Origin: Mesorhizobium sp. J18
GTDB lineage: Bacteria > Pseudomonadota > Alphaproteobacteria > Rhizobiales > Rhizobiaceae
DNA: 42,205 bases
Reading direction: 5' to 3'
Assembly: GCF_007829525.1 (NCBI RefSeq)
Contig: NZ_VLJP01000010.1
Coordinates: forward strand, 1 to 42,205
In this document: positions 27,810-38,144 of the stretch, in pieces
Position numbering within the stretch: position 1 is the first letter of the stretch
Layout of the letters: each line of letters begins with the position of its first letter
Program-made: the position numbers and the translations under genes
Notes under the pieces: model-generated
The model's input: only the letters and a program-made list of their open reading frames with translations
What the model was told of the DNA's origin: nothing
Database searches by the model: none

Positions 27810-29336
27810 ATGCTCGAACTTTTGACGCCTGACGAAATGGCCATGGCTGACCGGTTGGCGGCCGAGCGCGGGCCGTTCGACGGATACCGGCTGATGGAAA
27901 ATGCCGGGGCGGCTGTCGTGGCTGAAATTCTCACGCGCCTTCCGGACGCCGGAAGTTTCGACGTGCTCTGCGGGCCGGGCAACAATGGCGGCGACGGCTA
28001 TGTCGTCGCGCGTCTGTTGCGAGAAGCCGGACTGGATGTGCGGCTTTGGCGCGATGCCGCCCCGCGCCAGGGGACGGACGCTGCAAAGGCGGCCGCGTCC
28101 TGTCCGCTGGAAGCGCGCGCCCTTGCGGATTTCGCGCCGCAATCCGGGGCTCTGGTCATAGACGCGCTGTTCGGCGCCGGTCTTTCGAAGCCCGTGGGCG
28201 GTGTCTATGCGGCGGCGATAGAGAAAGTCTCCCATGCCGGGGGGAGGGTGGTGGCGATCGATTTGTCTTCCGGCATTTCCGGCGCCAGCGGTGCTGTGCT
28301 CGGATCGGCATTCAAGGCCGAACTGACGGTGACCTTCTTCCGCAAGAAGCCGGGGCATCTTCTTTATCCCGGCCGCGCCCATTGCGGTGACATCGTCGTT
28401 GCCGATATCGGCATTCCGGATGCCGTGCTGAAGGACATCGCTCCTTCCTCTTTCGAAAATCATCCCGCATTGTGGCTGGAGGTGCTTCCGAGACCGGCCG
28501 AGGACGCTCACAAATACAGACGCGGTCACGTGGCCGTCTTTTCCGGCGGTGCGAGCTCCACGGGCGCTGCGCGGCTTTCCGCTCTCGGAGCCGCCCGCGC
28601 CGGGGCAGGGGCGGTGACGGTGCTCTCGCCGCCGGATGCTCTCCTCATCAACGCGGCCCATCTGACCGCGATCATGCTGAGGCGCTGCGGGAATGTGGAA
28701 GCTCTGGGCGAATTCATCCACGACCGCAAACCTTCTTCCTTCGTGCTCGGGCCTGGCTTCGGCCTTGGCGAGACGTTGCAGGAATTTGCACTGGCTGTCC
28801 TCGAGACAACCGGCGAGGGCGCTACGCTGGTGCTCGATGCGGACGGCATCACATCGTTCCGCGATGCGCCGGCGTCGCTCTTCATCGCGGCCGGCGCGCG
28901 GGGCGCGCCGGGGCTGGTGCTGACGCCGCACGAGGGCGAGTTCGGCCGGCTCTTCCCCGGACTTGCCGAAGAAGGCGCTCTTTCCAAACTCGACAAGGCG
29001 CGCAAGGCCGCGGCCCGCTCGCACGGCACTGTCGTCTACAAGGGGCCGGATACGGTGATCGCCGCGCCGGACGGTCGCGCTGCGATCAATACCAACGGAA
29101 CGCCCTGGCTGGCGACGGCGGGTTCGGGAGATGTTCTCGCGGGCATCATTGCGGGGCTGGCCGCACATGGAATGCCGCCTTTCGAGGCTGCCTGCGCGGC
29201 GGTCTGGATACATGCGGAAGCAGCCCGCTCCATCGGCCCCGGCCTGATAGCCGAGGACCTGCCTGCCGCGCTCGCTCCGGTATTGCAGAAGCTGTATTCA
29301 AAGCAGGGGTCAGCCCTTCATACGCTCCATGAATGA
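27810..29336 (+). CDS. nnr: Bifunctional NAD(P)HX epimerase / ADP-dependent NAD(P)HX dehydratase
   Basis: Repairs hydrated NADH and NADPH. The protein is 508 residues from the ATG at 27810, which has GGTGA six bases ahead; an upstream TTG at 27783 is less likely. The N-terminal YjeF_N epimerase domain (about 1-215) has GPGNNGGDG at residues 55-63. The C-terminal kinase-like dehydratase domain (about 225-500) has 'VLTPHEGEFGRLF' and 'NGTPWLATAGSGDVLAGIIAGL'. It is divergent from glnB. Its last 27 bases overlap the 3' end of the DUF72 gene on the other strand. Confidence 0.95.
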   Translation: MLELLTPDEMAMADRLAAERGPFDGYRLMENAGAAVVAEILTRLPDAGSFDVLCGPGNNGGDGYVVARLLREAGLDVRLWRDAAPRQGTDAAKAAASCPLEARALADFAPQSGALVIDALFGAGLSKPVGGVYAAAIEKVSHAGGRVVAIDLSSGISGASGAVLGSAFKAELTVTFFRKKPGHLLYPGRAHCGDIVVADIGIPDAVLKDIAPSSFENHPALWLEVLPRPAEDAHKYRRGHVAVFSGGASSTGAARLSALGAARAGAGAVTVLSPPDALLINAAHLTAIMLRRCGNVEALGEFIHDRKPSSFVLGPGFGLGETLQEFALAVLETTGEGATLVLDADGITSFRDAPASLFIAAGARGAPGLVLTPHEGEFGRLFPGLAEEGALSKLDKARKAAARSHGTVVYKGPDTVIAAPDGRAAINTNGTPWLATAGSGDVLAGIIAGLAAHGMPPFEAACAAVWIHAEAARSIGPGLIAEDLPAALAPVLQKLYSKQGSALHTLHE

Positions 29337-30113
29337 CATTGCTCCGTGCGGCGCATTCACCTTGCCGGAGGTGATGAAATAGACGAAGACGTCGCGCGGC
29401 TTCACCGGCGCATCGCTTTCAGGATCGGCCCGCGGCAGATCGCCCGGCACATTGCCTTCGGCCCAGGTCCTGGCGCGTCCGGCCCATTCATCGAGTGCCT
29501 CTGGCGCGTAACAGGTGGGGATGTCGTCCGAGCCGGTCTGCAGCCGCGCATAAACGAAATCGCCGGTAACATCGGCCATGGCCGGATATTTCTCGTGGTC
29601 GGCATAAACCACCGCGACACCGTGCTTCCTGAGCAGCGCGACGAATTCCGGCACGGCGAAGGACGGGTTGCGGATCTCGACGGCGTGACGCAACTTCACG
29701 CCGTCCTGCTTCTCGGGCAGCAGTCTCAGGAATGCGCCGAAATCGTCCGGGTCGAACTTCTTGGTCGGCGCGAACTGCCAGAGTATCGGGCCGAGCTTGT
29801 CGCCAAGCTCCGACAAGCCTGACCCGAGGAAGCGTTCGACGGACTCGCCTGCTTCGGCCAGAATCCGGCGGTTGGTGGCGAAGCGGATCGCCTTCAGCGA
29901 GTAGACAAATCCATCCGGTGCCTCCTTTGCCCATTTGGCGAAGGTCGGCGGCTTGAAGGTCGAGTAATAGGTGCCATTGACCTCGATGGTCGGCACCTGC
30001 CGGCTAGCATAGTGAAGCTGCTTCGTCTTGGCCAGCTTCTCGGGATAGAAGGATTTCTCCCACGGCTCGAAATTCCAGCCACCCATGCCCGCGCGAATGG
30101 TGCCTCTCTGCAT
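29310..30113 (-). CDS. DUF72 family protein
   Basis: TIM-barrel-like family of unknown biochemical role. The frame opens at 30179, but MQRGTIRAGMGGWNFEPWEKSFYP at 30113 is the normal start and has GAGGA eight bases ahead, giving 267 residues. 'VPTIEVNGTYYS' (near residue 42) and 'AVEIRNPSF' are the expected family stretches; 'DFVYARLQTG' and 'RDVFVYFITSGKVNAPHGA' complete it. It converges with nnr and overlaps its tail by 27 bases, so the two genes share 3' sequence and no terminator is visible between them. Confidence 0.92.
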   Translation of the reverse strand: MQRGTIRAGMGGWNFEPWEKSFYPEKLAKTKQLHYASRQVPTIEVNGTYYSTFKPPTFAKWAKEAPDGFVYSLKAIRFATNRRILAEAGESVERFLGSGLSELGDKLGPILWQFAPTKKFDPDDFGAFLRLLPEKQDGVKLRHAVEIRNPSFAVPEFVALLRKHGVAVVYADHEKYPAMADVTGDFVYARLQTGSDDIPTCYAPEALDEWAGRARTWAEGNVPGDLPRADPESDAPVKPRDVFVYFITSGKVNAPHGAMSFMERMKG

Positions 30114-30211
30114 CTCATCGTTCCTCGCGTTTACGCGGCCCGAAAATGCGTCCGCCTTTTCTCTTTGTCCACCCGGCATCCTCAGGCTCCTGACAGCAGC
30201 GGCCTTCGGTT

Positions 30212-30449
30212 GGTTTCTCTTCGCTCACGGCCGGACGCTTCCCCCGGATCAAGTCCGGGGTCACTGGCCTCCGCGAGGACGCCCGAAAAGTCGGGCGGGC
30301 GGCAGTCGCCGCCTCGGCCTTCGGCCGTGCAGGTTTCCCTTTGCTCACGGCCGGGCGCTCCTCCGGACCAAGTCCGGGTCGCTGGCCTCTGCTGGGCGCC
30401 CGAAAAGTCGGGCGGGCGGCAGTCACCGCCTCGGCCTTCGACCGTGTTC
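30212..30449. repeat. Two-copy 120-base tandem repeat with internal hairpins
   Basis: The unit starting GGTTTC at 30212 recurs at 30332 with clear similarity over about 118 bases. A fragment of a third unit (CGGCCTTCGG...) lies just upstream near 30199. Each unit holds a CCGGA-tCAAG-TCCGG type hairpin, a CGCCCGA-AAAG-TCGGGCG hairpin (perfect 7 bp) and a GGCGGC/GCCGCC element near CGGCCTTCG. The array fills most of the 413-base gap between the DUF72 gene and the 30527 gene. Open frames through it look like repeat translations, not genes. Confidence 0.85.
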
Positions 30450-30526
30450 TATCGTTTCCATGCACGGTTCTTACTCCGTGTGGCTGTTTAGAATGCCGGC
30501 TTCTGAATACATTCGCGCCGCCCGCG

Positions 30527-31426
30527 TCATGACGTGTCGGGGTTCTCCAGCGCGTACACGGCCAGCGAATGGGCGTGCGCCAGAATCTCGTCCACCTCAC
30601 GGATGTTGTGGGGCGCCTTTTGTCCTCGCGCGCCTGCGGCGGCGTGAGCGGCGGCAGGGTCGAAGCGGGACAGCCGGCCGCCGGGTGGCCGTCCTCCCCG
30701 CAGCGGCCAGGCGCGGCGCGCAAGCCCCCGATCGCGGCGCGCCTTCCAGCGGGCAAAGCGCATGGCCTGTCGCGGCAGATCGTCGAGTGCCGCTGCGAGT
30801 GCGGCGAGGCGCTGGCCGAGACGCGCGGCACTGACGGGATCGTTGGGCGATGGCGGCGGCGGGAGGCGATAGGGCTCGATCACGCCCGGCAGCATGATGC
30901 GCGGGACAGCGCGCGCGGGTACGTAACGGCGCTTGGCCCCTGCAAAGTCAGGGCGACGCAGCGGGTCGAAGAGCGGCAGGCTCACATTTCGCGGACGGGC
31001 GGGAGCGGCCCGCCTCGCCGCCGCCACGGCGCGGGCGCGATCGGCAGGCGACATCACGACGGCAATGCCGAGGCGGCGCAGGAACTGGTCCGCGGGCACG
31101 GGCTTCGGCGCCGGCTTGCGCGGGGGCGGCAGGGATGCGGCCAGACCGCGCGCGGCCGCGATGATCAGCCGCCGCGCGGCGGCTTCGGCCGGGCGCAACA
31201 GCCGCAATATGGCGAGCCGGAGATGGCGGGGAAGCGTCGCGGCAATCGGCAATCGGCAATCGGGAGTAGGGGCTTGGGGAGCAGCATCGCCCATACGCGT
31301 TTCCGACTGCCGATTGCCTGTTCCCGACTGCCGATCGCCCACGGCGAGCCCGGCCATGGCGATGAGCGAAGCGACGATGCGCTTCAGCGCCACGTGATTT
31401 CGCTCGATTGCCGCACTCCCGTCCAT
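30527..31426 (-). CDS. Hypothetical rhizobial protein with an in-frame repeat insertion
   Basis: Function not recognised. The ATG at 31426 follows a perfect AAAGGAGG (31440-31433) with six bases between, so the gene is very likely real; an ATG at 31447 would swallow that site. The protein is 299 residues, rich in Ala, Arg and Pro, with one mildly hydrophobic N-terminal segment (residues 16-28). Segments 'LPRHLRLAILRLLRPAEAAARRLII' (from 65) and 'DQFLRRLGIAVVMSPADRARAVA' look constrained. Residues 30-62 ('VGDRQSGTGNRQ...PDCRLPI') are the translation of the heptamer element H3, about 33 codons that read as an insertion between 'MAGLA' and 'TLPRH'. Confidence 0.8.
   Translation of the reverse strand: MDGSAAIERNHVALKRIVASLIAMAGLAVGDRQSGTGNRQSETRMGDAAPQAPTPDCRLPIAATLPRHLRLAILRLLRPAEAAARRLIIAAARGLAASLPPPRKPAPKPVPADQFLRRLGIAVVMSPADRARAVAAARRAAPARPRNVSLPLFDPLRRPDFAGAKRRYVPARAVPRIMLPGVIEPYRLPPPPSPNDPVSAARLGQRLAALAAALDDLPRQAMRFARWKARRDRGLARRAWPLRGGRPPGGRLSRFDPAAAHAAAGARGQKAPHNIREVDEILAHAHSLAVYALENPDTS
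31241..31340. repeat. Heptamer-array inverted repeat H3, inside the 30527-31426 gene
   Basis: The left arm, 31241-31269, has three GGCAATC units and a degenerate fourth. The right arm, 31303-31340, has CCGACTG, CCGATTG, CCTGTTC, CCGACTG and CCGATCG, complementary in sense to the left arm. The loop is about 33 bases. The architecture (tandem 7-mers in two facing arms, total about 100 bases) matches H1 and H2, but the heptamer sequence differs. It carries no stop codon in the gene's frame. Confidence 0.85.
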
Positions 31427-31547
31427 CCGCCGCCTCCTTTCGTCCAAGTGGCGGGATTATCGCATGGGGTGGAGGTGCGGGAATAAAATAATGGCTGTCG
31501 TGCCATGCACGGGGTGATCCTGCTCGTCTGAAAACTGACGCACTGAA

Positions 31548-31795
31548 CGATCCCCCCTCTTGCAAAATCTAACACTTGGCTGCGCCAAGATGTTGATTTT
31601 GCTTTTTCCCCCGCAAAGGGGGGAGACAGGGCACGCTGCATCCTCGCTTCCGCAAATCACCAACATTTTGTCGCTAGCGGCGAGGTTTATGCAGGCGTTA
31701 TCTCCCCCTTTGCGGGGGAGAAAGCGATTTCAACATCTTAGCTGGAGTAAAGCGGAGGCGAAGTGTTAGAAATCGCCAGAGGGGGGATCGATCGG
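31548..31795. mobile_element. REP/MITE-like element R1 with long imperfect terminal inverted repeats
   Basis: The left end (31548-31626) and the right end (31704-31795, inverted) are imperfect reverse complements. Both contain CGATCCCCCC, TAACACTT, the ATGTTGA block and CTCCCCCGCAAAGGGGG. The left end forms an 18-bp hairpin around a TGC loop: GCAAAATC pairs with GATTTTGC and AACACTTGGC with GCCAA/TGTT. A CTCCCCC/GGGGGGAG stem follows. It has no transposase gene. It fills the 376-base gap 31427-31802 and ends seven bases before the DUF559 start codon, so the gene's ribosome-binding region (GGGGGATCG) comes from the element. Confidence 0.75.
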
Positions 31796-31802
31796 GGGAT
31801 CG

Positions 31803-32156
31803 ATGCGTTACCAACCACCGGATAGCCACCGCAACCGCGCCCGGAGCATGCGCAAGGACGCGACCAAGGCGGAAAACTTGCTCTGGCAGGCGCTGCGCCG
31901 CAATCAGCTCGAGGGGCTGGCCTTCCGCAGGCAATATCCGCTCGACGGCTACATTCTCGATTTCGTTTGCTTCCGCCCGAAGTTGATCGTCGAGGTCGAT
32001 GGCGCTCAGCATGCGGAATCGGAGTCGGATGCGAGGCGCGACGCGCACTTTCGCCAGAGCGGCTTCACGGTGCTTCGGTTCTGGAATGACGACGTGATCC
32101 GCAACCTCGACGGCGTGTGCATGGAGATCCTGATGGCGGCCGGGAAATGGCGGTGA
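31803..32156 (+). CDS. DUF559 endonuclease-like protein (Vsr/PD-(D/E)xK fold)
   Basis: The protein is 117 residues. The family pattern is clear: 'KAENLLWQALRRNQLEGLAFRRQYPLDGYILDFVC' followed by 'KLIVEVDGAQHAES' and 'GFTVLRFWNDDVIRNLDGV'. Likely catalytic residues by the Vsr-like fold are Glu24, Asp53 and Glu64/Asp66. No experimental function is established for most members. It lies between two copies of one palindromic repeat family (R1 at 31548, R3 at 32195), which suggests a repeat-associated or mobile unit. The start is supported by GGGG shortly upstream. Confidence 0.88.
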   Translation: MRYQPPDSHRNRARSMRKDATKAENLLWQALRRNQLEGLAFRRQYPLDGYILDFVCFRPKLIVEVDGAQHAESESDARRDAHFRQSGFTVLRFWNDDVIRNLDGVCMEILMAAGKWR

Positions 32157-32194
32157 TCATCCGGTCTTCGTTGCCTGAAGGTGATCCCTGAATA

Positions 32195-32366
32195 CGATCC
32201 CCCCCCTTGCAAAATCTAACACTTGGCTGCGCCAAGGTGTTGATTTTGCTTTCTCCCCCGCAAAGGGGGGAGAAAGGAGCGCCCCGCACCCTCCGCGCCA
32301 AACGTGAACGTTGGTGATTGCGGCGAGGCTGATGCAGTCCTATCCCCCCTTTCGGGGAGAAAGGCC
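32195..32366. mobile_element. REP/MITE-like element R3, second copy of the R1 family
   Basis: 32195-32273 repeats the R1 left end nearly base for base, including GCAAAATCTAACACTTGGC and the GATTTTGC arm. It continues through a related middle section (both contain TTGGTGATTG/CAAATCACCAA-like and GGCGAGG...ATGCAG blocks). It ends at TATCCCCCCTTTCGGGGAGAAAGG (32341-32364), where the right inverted arm is cut short compared with R1. It lies directly downstream of DUF559 and 26 bases before the next gene's stop. Confidence 0.75.
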
Positions 32367-32392
32367 TGGGGCCAGTGTACTGACTTGTCTAA

Positions 32393-33904
32393 CTATTGAG
32401 TTTTGGTAGCGGATGATACTGACTCAACCCGAGCGCGAATTCGATCGAGAAGATATCCCGCAATTCCTGGCGCCTTCCCTTCGCGAATATCCTTTGACGG
32501 TATTAGTTTGTCAGCCGGGTTGAACGCCAATTGCTCCAGTACCAGTGCAGCGATCTCCTGCTTGTACAAGGGGGCCTGCTGTTTAAATCCTTCGACTGCA
32601 ACTGCCATGGAATACTTGTACGCATAGTGCTCCCGAAGCCGGAACAGCGAGGAATGCCGAATTGCCGTAAACGAAACGAACCAAGCGGCTGGTAGCAAGA
32701 TTGCGATACGGACAAGAACTTGTCCAAGATACTGCCAACCGTTGTCTGCTGGATGTGGAGCGTAATCCGACACTACGAACGTCAAATTGGGAAACATCGA
32801 CTGAAGAACTGGTGCTATCAGCGGCATAATAACGAAAGCAAATAACGGAAAAGCTGAAAGTGTCAGGAACGCGATGCCTACATAAAATGCAAAGCGTGCC
32901 CGACCGAGCTCCGTTGTCAGTTTGTCCATCATGGTCGAAAAGTTGGAGGCCAACCCCGCGACTGTTGCCGAGGACAGCATTTTCTCTGAGCTTTCGATTA
33001 GACTCGCCACGTCGGCGCGTTGGTTTTCGAAGGATGCGATCAATTCGGTTAGCTTTTCGGTTCCGATCGAAAATGCTTTTTCACGATCATCTATCTGTTG
33101 TTGAAACTCTTCGAAGCGCTCCTGATAGGCCTTAACTGTCGTTTGCAGGTTGGATGCTTCGTCAGATACCGCTCGGATTGAGGTTCTTTCCTGTGTGGCC
33201 TGTGAGAGATAGTCAGCAATTGTCTTGCGGTCACTGTCGCTATCGGCCTTTAGGCGCTTGATTTCCTCAAGGTTCTTTGTTGCCTCTCCATCCTTAGCCG
33301 CCAGGCTCTGTTCCAAGATGGTGACTTGCGTCAGAGTTTTCTTGAGAGCAGACAGTTGCTCGTTTGCATCATCGATCACGGATGACAACGCATTGGCCGC
33401 GGCCTGAAAACTGTAGGATGCGCGTGGCTTGAGGATATAGAGACTTTCGAAGAATCGCTGGAGAAGCGTTTCACACCCGTTATGCAAGGTCTGAAATTGA
33501 CCTTGCATATTGTGATTGTTCCCGTTTCTCGTTTGTGCGTGGAAATTCGAATAATTAAATGCCTGCAAGCCACCTTGCGATGTTTTCAGATTATCAGTTT
33601 GCTTCGCCAGCCCATTTGCCGCCGACACAGTTTCATCTATCGCCTGTTGCAAATTAGTGAGAACTGACAGGGGAACAAGGTCGGCACGAGTCGCCCTATC
33701 GAACTCTGCAATGATCCCAGCTACCGCATGGATGCGTGCCACTATTTGGGATAGCGAGCTATCCGTACCGCGAATTGTCTTCCTTACATCGAAAGGTTGG
33801 CCGTTTGCGTCCTCAAACCGGGCGAGGCTGTTTAATAAGTTATCCGCGGTTGTCGAAAGCTCCTCGGCCTTCTGAATAATCGTTTCAATGTTCTTCCTGC
33901 GCAT
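32393..33904 (-). CDS. Hypothetical coiled-coil protein with two membrane segments
   Basis: Family not recognised. The protein is 503 residues. It has an N-terminal helical region, a long coiled-coil-like stretch (about residues 170-310, rich in E, K, Q), two hydrophobic segments (about 337-364 and 393-415), and a C-terminal cytosolic domain with 'FRLREHYAYKYSMAVAVEGFKQQAPLYKQEIAALV' (from 421). The DNA is visibly A+T-richer than its neighbours (33541-33600 has 22 G/C of 60). It is a lone gene beside repeat elements, which suggests recent acquisition. A membrane-anchored sensor or defence effector is one possibility, but nothing in the sequence proves it. The ATG at 33904 follows GAGGGGGGACTGATGCGC-type sequence. 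Confidence 0.8.
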   Translation of the reverse strand: MRRKNIETIIQKAEELSTTADNLLNSLARFEDANGQPFDVRKTIRGTDSSLSQIVARIHAVAGIIAEFDRATRADLVPLSVLTNLQQAIDETVSAANGLAKQTDNLKTSQGGLQAFNYSNFHAQTRNGNNHNMQGQFQTLHNGCETLLQRFFESLYILKPRASYSFQAAANALSSVIDDANEQLSALKKTLTQVTILEQSLAAKDGEATKNLEEIKRLKADSDSDRKTIADYLSQATQERTSIRAVSDEASNLQTTVKAYQERFEEFQQQIDDREKAFSIGTEKLTELIASFENQRADVASLIESSEKMLSSATVAGLASNFSTMMDKLTTELGRARFAFYVGIAFLTLSAFPLFAFVIMPLIAPVLQSMFPNLTFVVSDYAPHPADNGWQYLGQVLVRIAILLPAAWFVSFTAIRHSSLFRLREHYAYKYSMAVAVEGFKQQAPLYKQEIAALVLEQLAFNPADKLIPSKDIREGKAPGIAGYLLDRIRARVESVSSATKTQ

Positions 33905-34056
33905 CAGTCCCCCCTCATTTCAACCAGTAGTAATAACAACAGGCTAATCAAAGAGGAAGAACGGTAGGAGATCAGCAGCCGGAATCGCGCTTCTATGCAT
34001 AACGCAAGACGGAACTCCCCCAAGCTTGACTGCCTAGGAGCGGCGAAAAGTGTGCT

Positions 34057-36978
<2,922 letters not shown>

Positions 36979-37137
36979 GACCGGCTTGCCGCCTCACATA
37001 TAAAATAACGGGGATTGGCCCGGTCCGCGCCGGCCAACCTCTCATGTAGGTATTGCATCCGCTGCGTCGAGGGAGGCGGACTGCATGCTTTCCCGCGCGA
37101 CTTTTTCCCGCGTTTTTCGGCAATGAGCAAGTAAAAA

Positions 37138-37152
37138 GAACAAAGATCGAAC
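37138..37152. promoter_or_regulatory. LexA (SOS) box upstream of uvrA
   Basis: GAACAAAGATCGAAC is a perfect GAAC-N7-GAAC direct repeat, the LexA box of alphaproteobacteria. It lies 160 bases upstream of the uvrA start. On the - strand TTGTCA sits just upstream of the box, so LexA would cover a promoter reading towards uvrA (the -35 reading is tentative). Confidence 0.85.
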
Positions 37153-37645
37153 AGGCTCCTGACAATTGGTGGGGCAGGAGCCGGGACCATCTTGATCACA
37201 TTTTTCCCGGAGAGGGCCGCAAGCCTTGACCCTCGCGGCATGAAAGCGCAAATTTACCTTGTCGCTGGTGCCGCGGTGGGAGGTTCGGTACCCTCTCGAC
37301 GGCCGGATCGAGCATCGTGCACCCGGCAATGGAGCAAAATCCGAGACAGGAGGGAGGCATGACTCCGCCGGACAGTCCCGTAAGGCTCCGCCTGCTCGTG
37401 GAGCCACGACCGGCAAGGGCTTGAACGCCCTTCAGCCCAAAAAGCCGGTTGCTCATTCAAAATTGATTTCAATGGAATGCTGTCAGCGAGAGCTGAAGCA
37501 TTAAAGAGCGGGAAAGGTTCCCGCAGACCGGGCATAGGCCCAAAAATCTGACAAAGCCCCGCGCGCTCAAGAAACAGGAAGCGGCGGGGCATTCATGTGG
37601 CTGCGGGCTCGAGGCTGTGGGCATGCCGATGGGGGATTGGCGCGG
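37153..37645. other. Non-coding stretch between uvrA control region and the small exported-protein gene
   Basis: I find no convincing gene in these roughly 490 bases. Short open frames on both strands lack ribosome-binding sites and family likeness. Two structures are visible. The first is a 7-bp hairpin GCGGGAA-AGG-TTCCCGC at 37508-37524. The second is a GCCCCGC (37556-37562) / GCGGGGC (37584-37590) stem with an inner CGC/GCG pair, which on the - strand runs into TTTG and probably terminates the 37646-37921 gene. A small RNA cannot be ruled out. Confidence 0.5.
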
Positions 37646-37921
37646 CTAGTCCTTGCCGTCTCCCAGATGTTTCCCGAAGCCGATACCGACAGTCACGCTG
37701 CCCGAAATGGTGACGTCCCAATCGCCGACCTTGAAATTGTTTTCTTTCGCGGGCGGTGAAGGCTCTTCCGGTTCGGGCGGGGGCGGCGATACGGTGCTGT
37801 GCCCGCTTTCTACGCCGGGCAGAGCATCCCGAGCGGGCAGAGGATCGGCGGATGCGCCGGAGATCGCGGCAGCCAGTGGCGCTGCAGCAATCGCGAAACT
37901 CTTGGCCCATCTGCTTGACAT
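37646..37921 (-). CDS. Small exported hypothetical protein
   Basis: The protein is 91 residues with a clear signal peptide (MSSRWAKSFAIAAAPLAAAISGASA|DP), then a proline/glutamate-rich linker (STVSPPPPEPEEPSPPA) and a short terminal domain 'FKVGDWDVTISGSVTVGIGFG'. No named function. AAGGCCGG upstream supports the ATG. It lies between the SOS genes uvrA and ssb. It has no LexA box of its own nearby on its side except that of ssb, about 90 bases upstream, so shared control is possible but unproven. Confidence 0.75.
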   Translation of the reverse strand: MSSRWAKSFAIAAAPLAAAISGASADPLPARDALPGVESGHSTVSPPPPEPEEPSPPAKENNFKVGDWDVTISGSVTVGIGFGKHLGDGKD

Positions 37922-38009
37922 CCGGCCTTTATAGAACCGGAGCGCGCTTTGGCCAAGAAGCGGCGCCGAAAGAGCGCCACGGACTTGCCATCAGGCTTCC
38001 GGTATACTA

Positions 38010-38024
38010 GAACAAAAAAAGAAC
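38010..38024. promoter_or_regulatory. LexA (SOS) box upstream of ssb
   Basis: GAACAAAAAAAGAAC is a perfect GAAC-N7-GAAC site with an all-A spacer. TATACT at 38003-38008, one base before the box, is a good -10 element, so LexA would block the promoter. The ssb ATG is 120 bases downstream. Confidence 0.88.
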
Positions 38025-38144
38025 AAACAGACCGGGAACGAATTGGTTGTGGACGAAGTGCATGTGTGGAGGAAGCGCGGGCGCGCCGGACGGATCGTTC
38101 GGCTAGAGTGCTTCCGAAATCGGATCGAGCGTGGAGATAAAGTA

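Noticed and set aside
30085-30834. 249-codon open frame on the + strand through the tandem repeat
   Set aside because: Its translation repeats because the DNA repeats, and it is antisense to the better supported 30527-31426 gene.
37254-37592. 112-codon open frame on the - strand between uvrA and the small exported gene
   Set aside because: No ribosome-binding site, no recognisable domain, and it would run through hairpins including the likely terminator at 37556-37590.
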